Shown here: positions 21,128 through 32,786 of the stretch, one piece after another
Position numbering within the stretch: position 1 is the stretch's first letter
How the letters are laid out: each line of letters opens with the position of its first letter
Assembly (NCBI RefSeq): GCF_000090795.2
Contig: NW_003546568.1
Coordinates: 38,931 to 102,930 of the forward strand
From: Amphimedon queenslandica
Taxonomy: Eukaryota; Porifera; Demospongiae; Haplosclerida; Niphatidae
Length of the DNA: 64,000 nucleotides
Direction of reading: 5' to 3'
The notes under the pieces: model-generated
The model's input: the letters and a program-made list of their open reading frames with translations, nothing else
Database searches by the model: none
Told to the model about the DNA's origin: nothing
Position numbers and translations under genes: made by a program

Positions 21128-23462
21128 GTCCAGTTGAACTGCCTCCTGTTGGTAGACCTGGTAGGAGCTCATCATACGAGGACTTTAAACAAAGCAAGCT
21201 CCAGGAGACAGGGGGTGGGGCTCCGATGAGCAGTGGGCGGAGTGAGGGAGGGTCAGTCCCAGCTTCTCCCACTCCTAGCTTTGGTATACGTAAAGCTAAG
21301 AGTGATCCTGATGTTAACAAACACAACCTTATGAAAGACTTAGAGGTAATACATGTACATGTACATGTACTTACAGTATAAATGCAGTACTGTATAGCTA
21401 GAAAATTTGGTGGAGTAAAAAATTTGGCGAAATTGGTAAATAGAAGTTAATTTGCCAAAATTTTAGTCTCCAATTTGATAGGGTTCCATAGAAGCATGCA
21501 CAGGGTTAAAAATTTTAACGTTCAAACCTCTTTTAGAGTCATTTTGCTGAATTTTAGCACTCCAAATTTTCTAGCTATACGGTAATTAACAGCTGGTACT
21601 ATTGGGAATGTTGATTGGAATGTTCTTGCTACAAAATGCCTAAATTTTTTCTCCACGTGGATAGTACATGTACGTAGATTTATAACTAAAATGATGATAA
21701 TTTTATTGACGACAATTAATTTTACAACAAGAAATTAAGATTTTGGGGCATGTACAATGTACACGTACATGTTCACTGTACTTGATTGTAATAATCATTG
21801 TATGTTGATTATATACTTGCCTCTCTCTCTCTCCCTCCCTCCCTCCCTCTCCCTCTCTCTCCCTCTCCCTCTCTCTCTCTCCTCCAGTCCATGCGTGTTG
21901 ATATTAAGAGGCTCAAAGGAAGTGAAAAGAAGCTGTTGAAGGACAAGCAGTTGCTAGGGAGGAAGTGTAAGCTACTGGAGGAGGAGAGAGACAGAGCAGA
22001 GGACAGACTAAAGATTGAACAAACACAAGTAAGAGATTCACATATACACGCCCCTTTTGTACATGTACATGTACATGTATGCATACTATACCCGTAACAC
22101 TGTAATATGAACTTTGCTGATTTTAAGTAATTTTTTGTTTTGAGCATTACTATGCATTTATATTATTATTATTATTATTATTATTGAACAGACAACAAAT
22201 GTAAAATATAAAATAGAATAGGTTAAGTTATTTTATATAGAGAAGGAGAGTACAAGAAAAATATAATAATAAATTTTTGAGAACAAAAGAGTTTTAATTT
22301 AATAGTCATTAATAGTCATTAGAATGAGGGCTGATCCCTGCTCCATCCTCAAAATGGATCGACCTCAGCTTAGATCTAGTGCCCCTGAGACATACCGTAT
22401 GGAAGGAAATTTTGGAGGTAGTTAAATTTGGCGAATTTGGCGTTTTGATAGCCATTCGCCAAAATAAAAATTCGCCATTTTGAGCCATTATACGCATGCT
22501 CAATGGCACGTGGCCACAAATTTGCCAAATTAAAATTCGCCAATCACCAAAATTTAGCAATTCGCCAAAATTTAGTCCCTCCAAAATTTCCTTCTGTACG
22601 GTAGTCCAGTAGCCCTCAGTAGAGCAAATGACAGTCTCTTACGAACCCAGTAGATTATTTTGACCGTATGGTTGATCCCATTTTAAAGAAAGTCTCTCAG
22701 CCAGCTTCTTGAGGAAAGTGTTATTATTATCATTATTATTATTATTACCATTAATAGAGAGACTCTATTGAGAAATTAAGACAGAGGAACAGAGAGTTGG
22801 AAGAACAAGTTAACAAATTAAAGAGAAGACAAGTATGTACATGTACATGTACATGTCCTTTAATGTGGGGTACTACATGTATATGTTATGTAGAGCTGAA
22901 ACGGATGTGGCATTTCACTATCCAGATATCCTGTTTAAATTTCTTTCAGATATTTGCCGGATAGTTAATTAATAATAGTTAATTATTTAGTGAATGTAGA
23001 CATCAGAAAAGCAAAGTTTCTATTCCCCAGGATGCTATTCTTGTACATTTCTGGTAATTAAAAGCTCAAAAAAGATTAAGAAGTGGCTGAGAAGGTTGGT
23101 AGCTTCAAGACAGAAATGTATTAATTAATTATAAAGTCTAGTTATTAAGGTTAATTATCCTATTTGTCAATAATCACTATCCGGATACTAAATTGATAAA
23201 TGGATATCCGGATAATCAGGATATCTGTTTCAGCTCTAATGTTATGTACACGTACATGTACATGGATTTTTCATGAATTTTTATTATAAAAATTAACAAA
23301 AGCCCTGCACTTGTCTATGTACGTATATTTTTCAGTTGAATCTCAGCAGGCAACTATACTGAGCTGCTTCATTATGAATTTGTCATGGGATGGGCTCAGT
23401 ATAATACTCTTTACTTTTCTCTGTAGGTCATCAAAGAGAGGGAAAAGGGAGAGAATGAATGA
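19691..23462 (+). CDS. Coiled-coil protein, 270 aa, family not recognised
   Basis: Seven exons, 19691-19821, 20384-20487, 20943-21051, 21129-21345, 21888-22028, 22758-22832 and 23427-23462; all phases close. The N-terminal half (about 1-115) is helical (FGSLEELQNKL, YGERLLEEAEVVAECLAYH, IVPLKKEVEALREINKNF). The middle (about 116-187) is a Ser/Pro/Gly linker with GRSEGGSVPASPTPSFGIRK and KSDPDV. The C-terminal part (188-270) is strongly charged coiled coil (RLKGSEKKLLKDKQLL, KLLEEERDRAEDRL, LRQRNRELEEQVNKLKRRQ). There is no signal or membrane segment, so it is probably cytoplasmic. I cannot name the family. It shares a very short bidirectional promoter with PAXBP1. A fossil copy of its last exon sits at 33272-33307. 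Confidence 0.75.
19855..20270. repeat. Two to three units of the ~180-bp dispersed repeat, intron 1 of the coiled-coil gene
   Basis: GTAGAAAGTTTGAGCT and GATCAAATTTGGATTTTTCAC recur twice; a CCTGTACTATAGTAC palindrome occurs near 20029. Confidence 0.85.
20509..20712. mobile_element. MITE, intron 2 of the coiled-coil gene
   Basis: The ends TACCATAGGGTGC and GGTGCCCTATGGTA are inverted, and the interior is rich in TTCGAATT / GCGAAATT complementary pieces. TA-flanked, about 200 bp, non-coding. Confidence 0.7.
21376..21592. mobile_element. MITE, intron 4 of the coiled-coil gene
   Basis: Ends TGTATAGCTAGAAAATTTGG and CAAATTTTCTAGCTATACGG are inverted. A near-identical element lies at about 37648-37833 in the polyhomeotic-like gene. 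Confidence 0.75.
21822..21883. repeat. (CT)n microsatellite before exon 5 of the coiled-coil gene
   Basis: A CT/CCCT run forms the polypyrimidine tract directly upstream of the 3' splice site at 21886-21887. Confidence 0.9.
22388..22608. mobile_element. MITE with TACCGTA ends, intron 5 of the coiled-coil gene
   Basis: Left TACCGTATGGAAGGAAATTTT; right AAATTTCCTTCTGTACGGTA, its inverse. The interior is full of TTCGCCAAA / TTTGGCGAA. Relatives lie at 42664-42858 and 46231-46450, and a part at 38850-39010. Confidence 0.8.
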
Positions 23463-24030
23463 AACTGATTTTTGCATTTAAAGAATTAATTATTTTCTTT
23501 TTAGTAACTTTAATTAATCAATTATCTCTCACATTATTCATTACTAATTCTTTTGAAGTAAAAGCCATCTTGAGAACTAGCTACACGAGAATGGACACTA
23601 TTGCCTCTAAAACATGTGTTCAGCAACAAGTAATTTTCAAAAAGTGGCAATGTACATGTAGTTCAAGGCATAGACAATATACTACATATCTACTATCTAT
23701 TTTCAAGGGTCTTTCCCTCTGAAAAAATAATATTTCACATTATCCGCGTATGTGGATAACTATTATGTACATGTTTAACTATTATGTATTATGTTTATGC
23801 TGTACATAATGTACAGCATAATCAAGAAATAAAGTCATAGAAATCTGAGTGATTTGCCTCTTTAAAGAGTGATGATGATTAATCAATGGCTGAATGTATG
23901 ATATACATTGTACTACAAGAAAGTGTGTGAGTGAAGTGTGTGGGTATGTCAGGTGAGGTATGTATGGTATGTTATTATTGAGTCAGTTATTATTAATAGT
24001 GCAGACTGTAGAGGCTGTTTACTGGAGGAG
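23463..24030. other. Spacer between the coiled-coil gene and Kelch-death gene A
   Basis: Contains the 3' flank of the coiled-coil gene, which is repeated at 33308-33440. A frame at 23960 would encode a signal-peptide-like run, but it is out of phase with the Kelch exons and has a stop in paralogue B. I see no other gene. Confidence 0.5.
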
Positions 24031-27007
24031 ATGTCATCAAGTAAGTGACCTGTTCTCTTTCTCTCTCTTGCTTTACTCCTCTGTATCCTCTGCTCATTAT
24101 AACTATTCACTATATTACTGTGTCCTCTTGTTATCTATAGTCTATCAACCAGTCGAGAGGTACTTTCACTCTACAGTACAGGTAGGAGACTACCTGTACT
24201 TGTGGGGTGGGAGGCTGCCTGATACTGAAAACATGAAATCAATGCATTCTGTAGTGGAGGTCTGTCATGTACCATCTGGTGAGTGGGTACAAAAGCCTAC
24301 CACTGGTGACCCTCCACTTGGTGTTCAAGGATATGCTGCTGCTGTCATTAGAAATGAAATATTCTTTTATGGAGGCTATAATGTGAACTATATACATTTT
24401 CATGAAGGTCATCATAATAGTTTATACAGGTAAGCATAATAGTTACTGATAAATATTATATAATATTTTATACAGTTTTAATGTTGATACCTTCAATTGG
24501 AAGGAACTCTCTCCTACTACATCTCATCATGGTCCTATGATGAAGACTGGCTCTGGTATGGTTGCACTACAAATCAATGATGAGGACTATCTTGCAGTAA
24601 TTGGAGGTTGGGGACCATTTTATACCCCACCACAACCTGGTGCCCAGTACAGTGGAGGTGGTTATCAATATTGCAATGAAGTGCATATGTACAGATTAAA
24701 AACTGGTCAGTATAATATGATATTAGGTTTATAAATGTAGTTTATACATTTATATACAGTAATTAAATTGATGTACTTATTATATGTGTGTATGTCATCA
24801 TAATCCTCCTGGTTACATCTTAGTACCCAACTACCATAACTGTAGCCTATAGCGCTGGGCTTGCACCTTGATTGTAAGTACCAGTCTCCTCAAAGATTAA
24901 CATACCCATTAGTTACAATAACCATTCTATGGTATATGAATTCTACAATATCTATTATACATGCACAGTGTGTGTGTGTGTTCATATAATTTTTATTATT
25001 TTTAGGTGAATGGGCTTCACCAACTGTCACTGGAGACAGACCACCTCCTATTAATGCCTTCACTTTAACATCAATAACTAATACCACTGCTATATTGTTT
25101 GGTGGTGAGATTAGTTATAGTAGATGGAGTAATGATGTATATGTATTTGAATTTACTGATACATCAGTGGTGAGTGTATTGAAAATTATAACAGTGTGTG
25201 GGTATAGTGTTTATAATAATAAAATAATAAAATACCCTATAGCTGGAAACTCTCAAGGCCAATAACTTTTCCTGTTTTGTCATAATTAAAATTCACAAAA
25301 ATGGTGGATCTACAATAGTTTAATTCATGAAAAGTTTCCAGCTATACTGTAGTGGATTTTTTATTAAATATTTTAGAATTGTACAATGTTTTCTAATCCT
25401 GGAGGATCAGTACAATGGCCTGAGGAGAGATATCATCATTCCAGCGTATTGATCAACTATAGCTCAGGACCACACCTACTAGTGGTGGGTGGATGTGCTG
25501 GTGGTATCCATGACTGTTGGTTGTTAAATATAAACAAAATGGAATGGAAACAACTGGTAAGTATTATAATATAATTGTGGTGAGCATGAGTGAGTCCTAC
25601 TATAGTACGAGACTATACTGTGTTCTAGTACATGTACGTCACTCCTCAATGATAATCAATTTAATACAGTACAACTGGTCAGTATAGACATGTGCATATG
25701 ATAAAGAAATGAAAGATTATGCTATGAGTAGTTTTTAAGAAAGAGCTCATGAAGCTTAATTGCCTTTGTTGTCATTTTTGTGAGTGTGATTGGGAGGAGA
25801 GAGAAATCATTTTTATTAACCAGATTATTATTTTATCATTATTTTTAATTATATAGACTAATATACCAGACAGTGTCACTGATAGATATGGACATTCTCT
25901 CTCAGTTTGGAATGAGACACAGGCCACTCACTGGATAATTGAGTTTGGAGGAGGGAGCAGTAGTGGTTCAGAACTAAGTGATACAAGATTTATTGAAATC
26001 AGTGAGTACATTGTATACATTAGTAGATACAATGTGTATTGAATATGTAATAATAATAGAATGAGTCTGTGCTTGCTGTACTCCCTTTCAACTATACTTG
26101 TAAAACATTTGGCATTAGGTTATAAATTGCATAAAATAATTTATTATTATTATTATTATTATTAGTATCTAGTACTGGTGATTTGGTAGTACAGTCAGTA
26201 CTGGACATTAATGAATATCGAAGGGAAAGAGCACGGCAAAGACTTGCACAAGGTATGAACACACACACATGCACATGTACATGTACAAGTATACACTGTA
26301 ACTTCAAGGACTTTTCATGCACTGAAAAAAGCATATTGTCCATTGATGTTGATTATATAGTGTTCAGATACTATGGAGTGGTTGATGTGATATATATGTG
26401 ACCAATGTAAAGCATAACCCTATATATGTACTCCTGTTTTATTGATAGCAATCTTGTGTCCTAACTGGTCCAGCTTGACAATGACTGCATTGTATTGATT
26501 CACTGATGCTAGCAAGAGTACATACCTAAAGGTATTAGGTACTCTCGATGCTAGTCAATCAAGTTATGACAATAATAATTATACTTATTTTAACATTGTC
26601 TGTTGAACTTCTGTTATTAATTTCATTTTAGCAGGTCATCCTCCTTCAATTGAAGGTAAGAATGAATTCTAATTATTATTATTATCATTATTTGATTTTT
26701 TATTTTTATAGACATTATGAACAAGAAGCCACAAAAGAGTGACCTCCTTAGATATTTCACAAGTTCTGCTGCTCATTATTCAACTATTGGTATTGCACTT
26801 GATGTTGATGTGACTGACTTGTTGCATAGTCCAATGGCAGCCTCTGATAAGCTCATACTAGTGTTTCAGAGATGGATAGACTCCAATAAAGGAGTGACCT
26901 GGAGGAAAGTACTTCAAGTTTGTGATGATTATCCAGACCAACTTGGAAGAGTAAAAGCTGAAGTGGAAAAATTCCTATCATCAGACAGAGCCCATGATAA
27001 TTATTAA
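24031..27007 (+). CDS. Kelch-repeat plus death-type domain protein A
   Basis: Nine exons: 24031-24040, 24141-24429, 24476-24705, 25006-25169, 25377-25556, 25857-26001, 26166-26252, 26632-26655 and 26712-27007, giving 474 aa (473 if the second of two tandem acceptors at exon 8 is used). Exon 1 codes only Met-Ser-Ser plus one base. Six Kelch-type blades are marked by Gly-Gly pairs (YLWGGRLPD, FFYGGYN, AVIGGWGP, ILFGGEI, LVVGGCAGG, IEFGGG), enough for one propeller. A basic linker (EYRRERARQRLAQ) leads to a death-fold domain at about 385-470 with IGIALDVDVTDLL, VFQRWIDSNKGVTWRKVL and DYPDQLGRV. No signal peptide. Kelch propellers bind proteins and death folds self-associate in signalling; a cytoplasmic adaptor is inferred. 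Paralogue B follows 1.4 kb downstream. The start is the first in-frame ATG and is conserved in both copies. Confidence 0.8.
25231..25356. mobile_element. Small MITE in intron 4 of Kelch gene A
   Basis: CTATAGCTGGAAACT and AGTTTCCAGCTATA are inverted ends. The same element is in intron 4 of gene B (about 29883-30014), so it was present before the gene duplicated. Confidence 0.65.
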
Positions 27008-28408
27008 AAATAATAATATACAATAAACTAATACTTTGTGCACAAAATTAATTTCAAGTAGCTAATAGTATTTTTGTTTGTTTTTTGTGTGAATTAATTA
27101 AGGTTTACAATGTATCTCTCACATTTATTATTATTTTTTCAAAAGAACTTGAAGTAAAAATAATGACAAAAGAGAGAAAACAAAAAGAAAAGAAATACCA
27201 TATTCATAATATGTATTAATGTTAAAGACATACAGTGTATGTACATAGTGCAAAAGCATCAAATCCTCTACTGTACTTCACACAATAATGAGTGTACATA
27301 CATTAGTGTGTGTATGATAAAGGACAGTTATACATGTACTTGTATTGTTTATGTGTGAGTTGTCTGTTGCTGCTTCAATTGGTCAACATGAGCCATTATC
27401 TATAGAAAGAGAGAGAGTTGAGATATTGTTTGTATAATTCAAAATTAGAAAGATGTACATATGAAATTTGTGAGTTATGACCATTATACTGCCTCTGTGT
27501 GTGTGATCTATTGATTTATGATTGAGTAGTTTTTAATTAATGGTTCATTAATGTGCAGTAATGGTAGTCCTTATTAGGAAGTAAGATATGTACATAATAA
27601 ATTGCATAATTAATTACATAGCTGGTAGCTACCCACGCCATACAGAATTGTCTCTATCAATGATTCTAAGCTAGATCAAGACATGTTTCCTTCAAGTTTT
27701 ACCATCACTCATGCAGTAATGATTCGTATACTATACAAGCTGGTTTATTACACATGTACAGTCTACTTATGAAACAGCACTAATACGGATTCTTTATTAT
27801 GCATAGTATGAAAAGTTGTAGGGAATATTCTACTATAATTATTAATGACATTATCTTAAACTGAATGGTTTATGCTTCTTAAGACAGTATAGGTTCAAAT
27901 TTTAAAAGCTCATAACTCAAAAATGTGCCTAAAAGTTGCTCAAAATGCATGCACAGCACAATTAAGGACACACATAATAATGTAGATGTATCAGGAAATA
28001 AAGATATTTCCTAAGTGCTGATGATTTATGACTGAATGTATACAGAACAGTTTAAGATATGATATGCTACAAGAAAGAGAAGGGAAGCAATTATCACTGA
28101 GAAAAAGCACCAGCAGTAAATTATAATAAATAAATAATAATGAACTGTCTTTCTCTTCCCTCAGATTGGAGTTGTCAATTGTTCAATAATCCATTAGCAA
28201 CTACTTGTGATAAATGCTCATATACTTACATTAATTATTCTTCCTCTTATATTGTTCACCATTTTTATACATATTGCTATTGTTTGTCATTAAATGCTAT
28301 TGATTATTGCTAAGTCATGATTGGGTTGTCAGGTATGTATGGTATGTTATTATTGAGTTAGTTATTATTAATAGTGTAGACTGTAGAGACAACTGTTTAC
28401 TGGAGGAG
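27008..28408. other. Spacer between Kelch genes A and B
   Basis: 27110-27420 matches 36660-36990 and, in part, 32890-33060: the shared 3' flank running into a fossil of the last exon of the polyhomeotic-like gene. 28320-28408 matches the 5' flank of gene A. The rest is AT-rich with no gene seen. Confidence 0.6.
27349..27399 (-). pseudogene. Stranded copy of the last exon of the polyhomeotic-like gene
   Basis: The 51 bases, with their 3' splice site, encode IMAHVDQLKQQQTTHT and a stop, one residue different from the true terminal exon at 36902-36952. No other exon of that gene is nearby, so it was carried by the Kelch-gene duplication. Confidence 0.85.
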
Positions 28409-31400
28409 ATGTCATCAAGTAAGTAACCTGCTCTCTTTCTCTCCCTTACTTTACTCCTCTGTATCCTCTCCTTATTATAACTATTCACTATATTACTGTG
28501 TCCTCTTGTTATCTATAGTCTATCAACCAGTGGAGAGGTATGGTCACTCTACAGTACAGGTAGGAAACCACCTTTACATGTGGGGTGGGAGGCTGCCTGA
28601 TAGTGAAAAGATGAAATCAATGCATTCTGTAGTGGAGGTCTGTCATGTACCATCTGGTGAGTGGGTACAAAAGCCCACCACTGGTGACCCTCCACTTGGT
28701 GTTGAGGGATATGCTGCTGCTGTTATTAGAAATGAAATATTCTTTTATGGAGGCTATAATTTTTTTCATGACAAACATTATCATGACAGTTTATATAGGT
28801 AAGCATAATAGTTACTGATAAATATTATATAATATATTATACAGTTTTAATGTTGATACCTTCAATTGGAAGGAACTTTCTCCTACTACATCTGATCCTG
28901 GTCCTATGATGAAGTCTGGCTCCAGCATGATAGCAATAAAAGTGAATGATGAGGACTATCTTGCAGTAATTGGAGGATGGGGACCATCTTCTAATAATAC
29001 CCCCAAACAACCTGGTGCCCAGTACAGTGAACGTTATGGTAATCAACTTTGCAATGAAGTACATATGTACCGATTAAAAACTGGTCAGTATATTAAGTTT
29101 ATAAATGTAGTTTATGCACAGTAATTAAATTGATCTATACTTAATGTGTATATGTGTGTGTACATATTATTTTCATTATTTTTAGATGAATGGATTTCAC
29201 CAACTGTCACTGGAGATAGACCACCTCCTATTTATAACTTCTCTTTATCATCAATAACTAATACCACTGCTATATTGTTTGGTGGCGTTGCTGGTCATGA
29301 TAGGCCCATTAACGATGTATATGTATTTGAATTTACCAAGGATAGTACCGACATATTGATGGTAAGGGTATTATTAAGACCTTTTCACACTGGCATAAGT
29401 AAATGCACATTGATTGTGTTCACATTAGAGTGGTTTCAAAATGATATATGCATCAATGGGCATCATGCACTCACAACACTATTGATGTAAAGTGATGCCA
29501 AACGGTAACAAAACTAACACAAAATGATACATACCGTATTTTGGCGATTTTGCTGTAAAATTGTAATTGGCGGTTTTTAATTTGGCAATTTTTGTGTACA
29601 CGTGCATTACTGAGCATGTGCATTAATGATTGGTGGATTTAATATTGGTGATTCTGCTTGCAAACCGCCAATAAATAAAACTTCGCCAAATTAAAGTGTT
29701 ACATGGTAATTCAACTGCTAGTGTGAAAAAGATCAATGAGCATTATTTTAGCTGTATCAACAAAGCTCTTTTGAACTGCTAGTGTGAAAAGCTAGGCCTT
29801 TGGTACAATTACATTAAATGTATGATAATTGTTATTCATAAAAATAACAGTGTGTGGGTATAGTTTATGATAATAAAATAAATTAATACTTTATAGCTGG
29901 AAACTTTCAAGGCCAATAACTTTTGGTCTTTTTGTCAAAATTAAAATTTGCAAAAATAATTTATTTTGGGTGGGTCGATTATTTTAATTCATCAGAAGTT
30001 TCCAGCTATACCGTCATAAATATTTTTATGAATATTTTTAGAATTGTACAAAGTTTCCTAATCCTGGAGGATCAGTACAATGGCCTGAGGGGAGACATAT
30101 TCATTCCAGTGTATTGATTGACTGTGGCTTAGGACCACACCTACTAGTGGTGGGTGGAAAGGGTACGAAGGACTGTTGGTTGTTAAATATAAACAAAATG
30201 AAATGGAAAAAACTGGTAAGTATTATAATATAATTGTGGTGAGTATGAGTGAGTCCTACTAGTACGAGACCACTGTGATCTGTCTGTCTGTACATGTACG
30301 TCACTCCTCAATGATAATCAATTTAATACAGTACAACTGGTCAGTATAGGCATGTGCATATGATAAAGAAATGAAAGATTATGCTATGAGTAGTTTTTAA
30401 GAAAGAGCTCATGAAGCTTGCCTTTGTTGTCATTTTTATGAGTGTGATTGACAATGGAGGAGAAAGGAGGAGGAGAGAGAAATCATTTTTATTAACCAGA
30501 TATATTATTTAATCATTATTTTTAATTATATAGACTAATATACCAAACACTGTCACTAATAGATATGGTCATTCTCTCTCAGTGTGGAATGAGACACAGA
30601 CCATTCACTGGATAATTGTGTTTGGAGGCTTTTCATCAGTCACTGATACAAGATTAATTAAAATCAGTGAGCTAGTACATGCATACATGCATTAGTGAGC
30701 CTGTGCTTGCTACACTCCCTTTTAACTATAATACCTAGGCTATAGATGTAGATGTAAATATGGTATGAAAAATTTTTGTCAGGAACGCATTCTCATGATT
30801 TGTAAATACATTCAAAAATTATGGTAAAAAATTCAAAATAAAATTTTAGTTTTGAAATAATAAAAATTCATGCATTACCTCAGTACAAGTATCAAAAAGT
30901 AAAAATTAAAGAAGTTGTAGTGAGCTCAATTAGCTCATGATGTCATGTTGGCTCATGCATTATTCACAATATCTCTTTACATTATATTGCATGCCTTCTT
31001 TTATTGTGTAATGGTGTCAGTTTGAGGCAATTAATGTGAGTGCACTATCTCAAGCAGCATATCTGCCTTTTTGTCTAGGCATATCTGCCTTTTTTTATTC
31101 ACTAGAAAGTTATTCTTTAGAATTTGCAAAATATTCTGTAAAAAAATTGTAGTAGGTACCATTTCTACATTCTTTTGTCTTTTTAAAATTGTTTTTTACA
31201 AAGTATAATTCAGTGTGCAAATTACATGTATATAAAGATTGTTATTGTTATTATCAAGATTTATTATTATCTTTAGGTATAAAAAAAATAATAAATAATA
31301 TAATAAAACAGACAACAAATGTAAAAATATAAAATAGAATAGGTATTATTATTATTATTGTTATTAGTAACTAGTGGCCGTGATTTGGTAGTACAGCCAG

Positions 31401-32786
31401 TACTGGAAAATAATGAATATCGACAGGAAAGAGCACGGCAAAGACTTGCACAAGGTATGAACACACACACATGTACATATACAAGTATATACATGTATAC
31501 TGTATGTGACCAATATAAACCAGTGGGTATTATAGTCCTGAGTCCTATATATGTATTTCTGTTTTATTGATAGCAATCTTGTGTCCTAACTGGTCTAGCT
31601 GGTTTATAAAACCAGTGTGACAAGTGTATTGTATTATGTTTTATTGATGCACTGATGCTAGCAAGAGTACATACCTAAAGGTACTATGTACTCTTGATGC
31701 TAGTCAATCAAGTTATGACAATAATTATTATACTTATTTTAACATTGTCTGGTTAACTTTTGTTATAAATTTCATTTTAGCAGGTCATCCTCCTTCAACT
31801 GAAGGTAAGAATGTATTAGAATTATTATTATTATCATTATTTGATTTTATTGTTATAGACATTTTGGACAAGAAGCCACAAAAGAGTGACCCCTTAGATT
31901 ATTCACAAGTTCTGCTGCTCATTATTTAACTATTGGTACTGCACTTGGTGTTGAAGTGGATGACCTGCTACCTACTCCAGGGACTGCTACTCATAACCTC
32001 ATACTAGTGTTCCAGAGATGGATAGACTCTGATAATGATGTGACCNNNNNNNNNNNNNNNNNNNNNNNNNNNNNNNNNNNNNNNNNNNNNNNNNNNNNNN
32101 NNNNNNNNNNNNNNNNNNNNNNNNNNNNNNNNNNNNNNNNNNNNNNNNNNNNNNNNNNNNNNNNNNNNNNNNNNNNNNNNNNNNNNNNNNNNNNNNNNNN
32201 NNNNNNNNNNNNNNNNNNNNNNNNNNNNNNNNNNNNNNNNNNNNNNNNNNNNNNNNNNNNNNNNNNNNNNNNNNNNNNNNNNNNNNNNNNNNNNNNNNNN
32301 NNNNNNNNNNNNNNNNNNNNNNNNNNNNNNNNNNNNNNNNNNNNNNNNNNNNNNNNNNNNNNNNNNNNNNNNNNNNNNNNNNNNNNNNNNNNNNNNNNNN
32401 NNNNNNNNNNNNNNNNNNNNNNNNNNNNNNNNNNNNNNNNNNNNNNNNNNNNNNNNNNNNNNNNNNNNNNNNNNNNNNNNNNNNNNNNNNNNNNNNNNNN
32501 NNNNNNNNNNNNNNNNNNNNNNNNNNNNNNNNNNNNNNNNNNNNNNNNNNNNNNNNNNNNNNNNNNNNNNNNNNNNNNNNNNNNNNNNNNNNNNNNNNNN
32601 NNNNNNNNNNNNNNNNNNNNNNNNNNNNNNNNNNNNNNNNNNNNNNNNNNNNNNNNNNNNNNNNNNNNNNNNNNNNNNNNNNNNNNNNNNNNNNNNNNTT
32701 GTGAAGATTATCCAGATCAACTTGGAAGAGTAAAGGCTGAAGTGAAAGAATTCCTATCATCAGACAGAGCCCATGATAATTATTAA
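28409..32786 (+). CDS. Kelch-repeat plus death-type domain protein B (frameshifted, gapped)
   Basis: Exons 28409-28418, 28519-28798, 28845-29083, 29186-29361, 30042-30215, 30534-30666, 31368-31454, 31781-31804 and 31859-32786, each matching gene A in phase. The same six blades are visible (YMWGGRLPD, FFYGGYN, AVIGGWGP, ILFGGVAG, LVVGGKGT, IVFGGFS). The last exon has one base fewer than gene A early on (after KKPQKSD), which shifts the frame and reaches a stop within about 16 codons, so as written the death domain is lost. The downstream death-domain frame is otherwise open, apart from a 653-base run of N where gene A has only about 20 bases. It may be a recent pseudogene, a truncated Kelch-only protein, or an assembly error beside the gap. 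Introns 4 and 6 carry insertions absent from gene A. Confidence 0.7.
29375..29800. mobile_element. hAT-like MITE with a nested MITE, intron 4 of Kelch gene B
   Basis: Outer ends AAGACCTTTTCACACTGGC and GCTAGTGTGAAAAGCTAGGC are inverted. Inside it, about 29532-29707, sits a second element (ATACCGTATTTTGGCGATTT) related to 47995-48177. Gene A lacks both, so insertion followed the gene duplication. Confidence 0.65.
30680..31360. other. Enlarged intron 6 of Kelch gene B
   Basis: About 500 bp more than intron 6 of gene A. The end (31310-31345) matches 22188-22225 (ACAACAAATGTAAAATATAA), showing a shared mobile or repeated piece. No coding sequence recognised. Confidence 0.4.
32046..32698. other. 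Assembly gap (653 N)
   Basis: Run of N inside the death-domain exon of Kelch gene B. Comparison with gene A suggests only about 20 real bases are missing from the exon. Confidence 0.95.

Noticed and set aside
23960-24040. Signal-peptide-like frame just upstream of Kelch gene A
   Set aside because: It joins exon 2 out of frame with the Kelch repeats, and gene B has a stop in the same frame.
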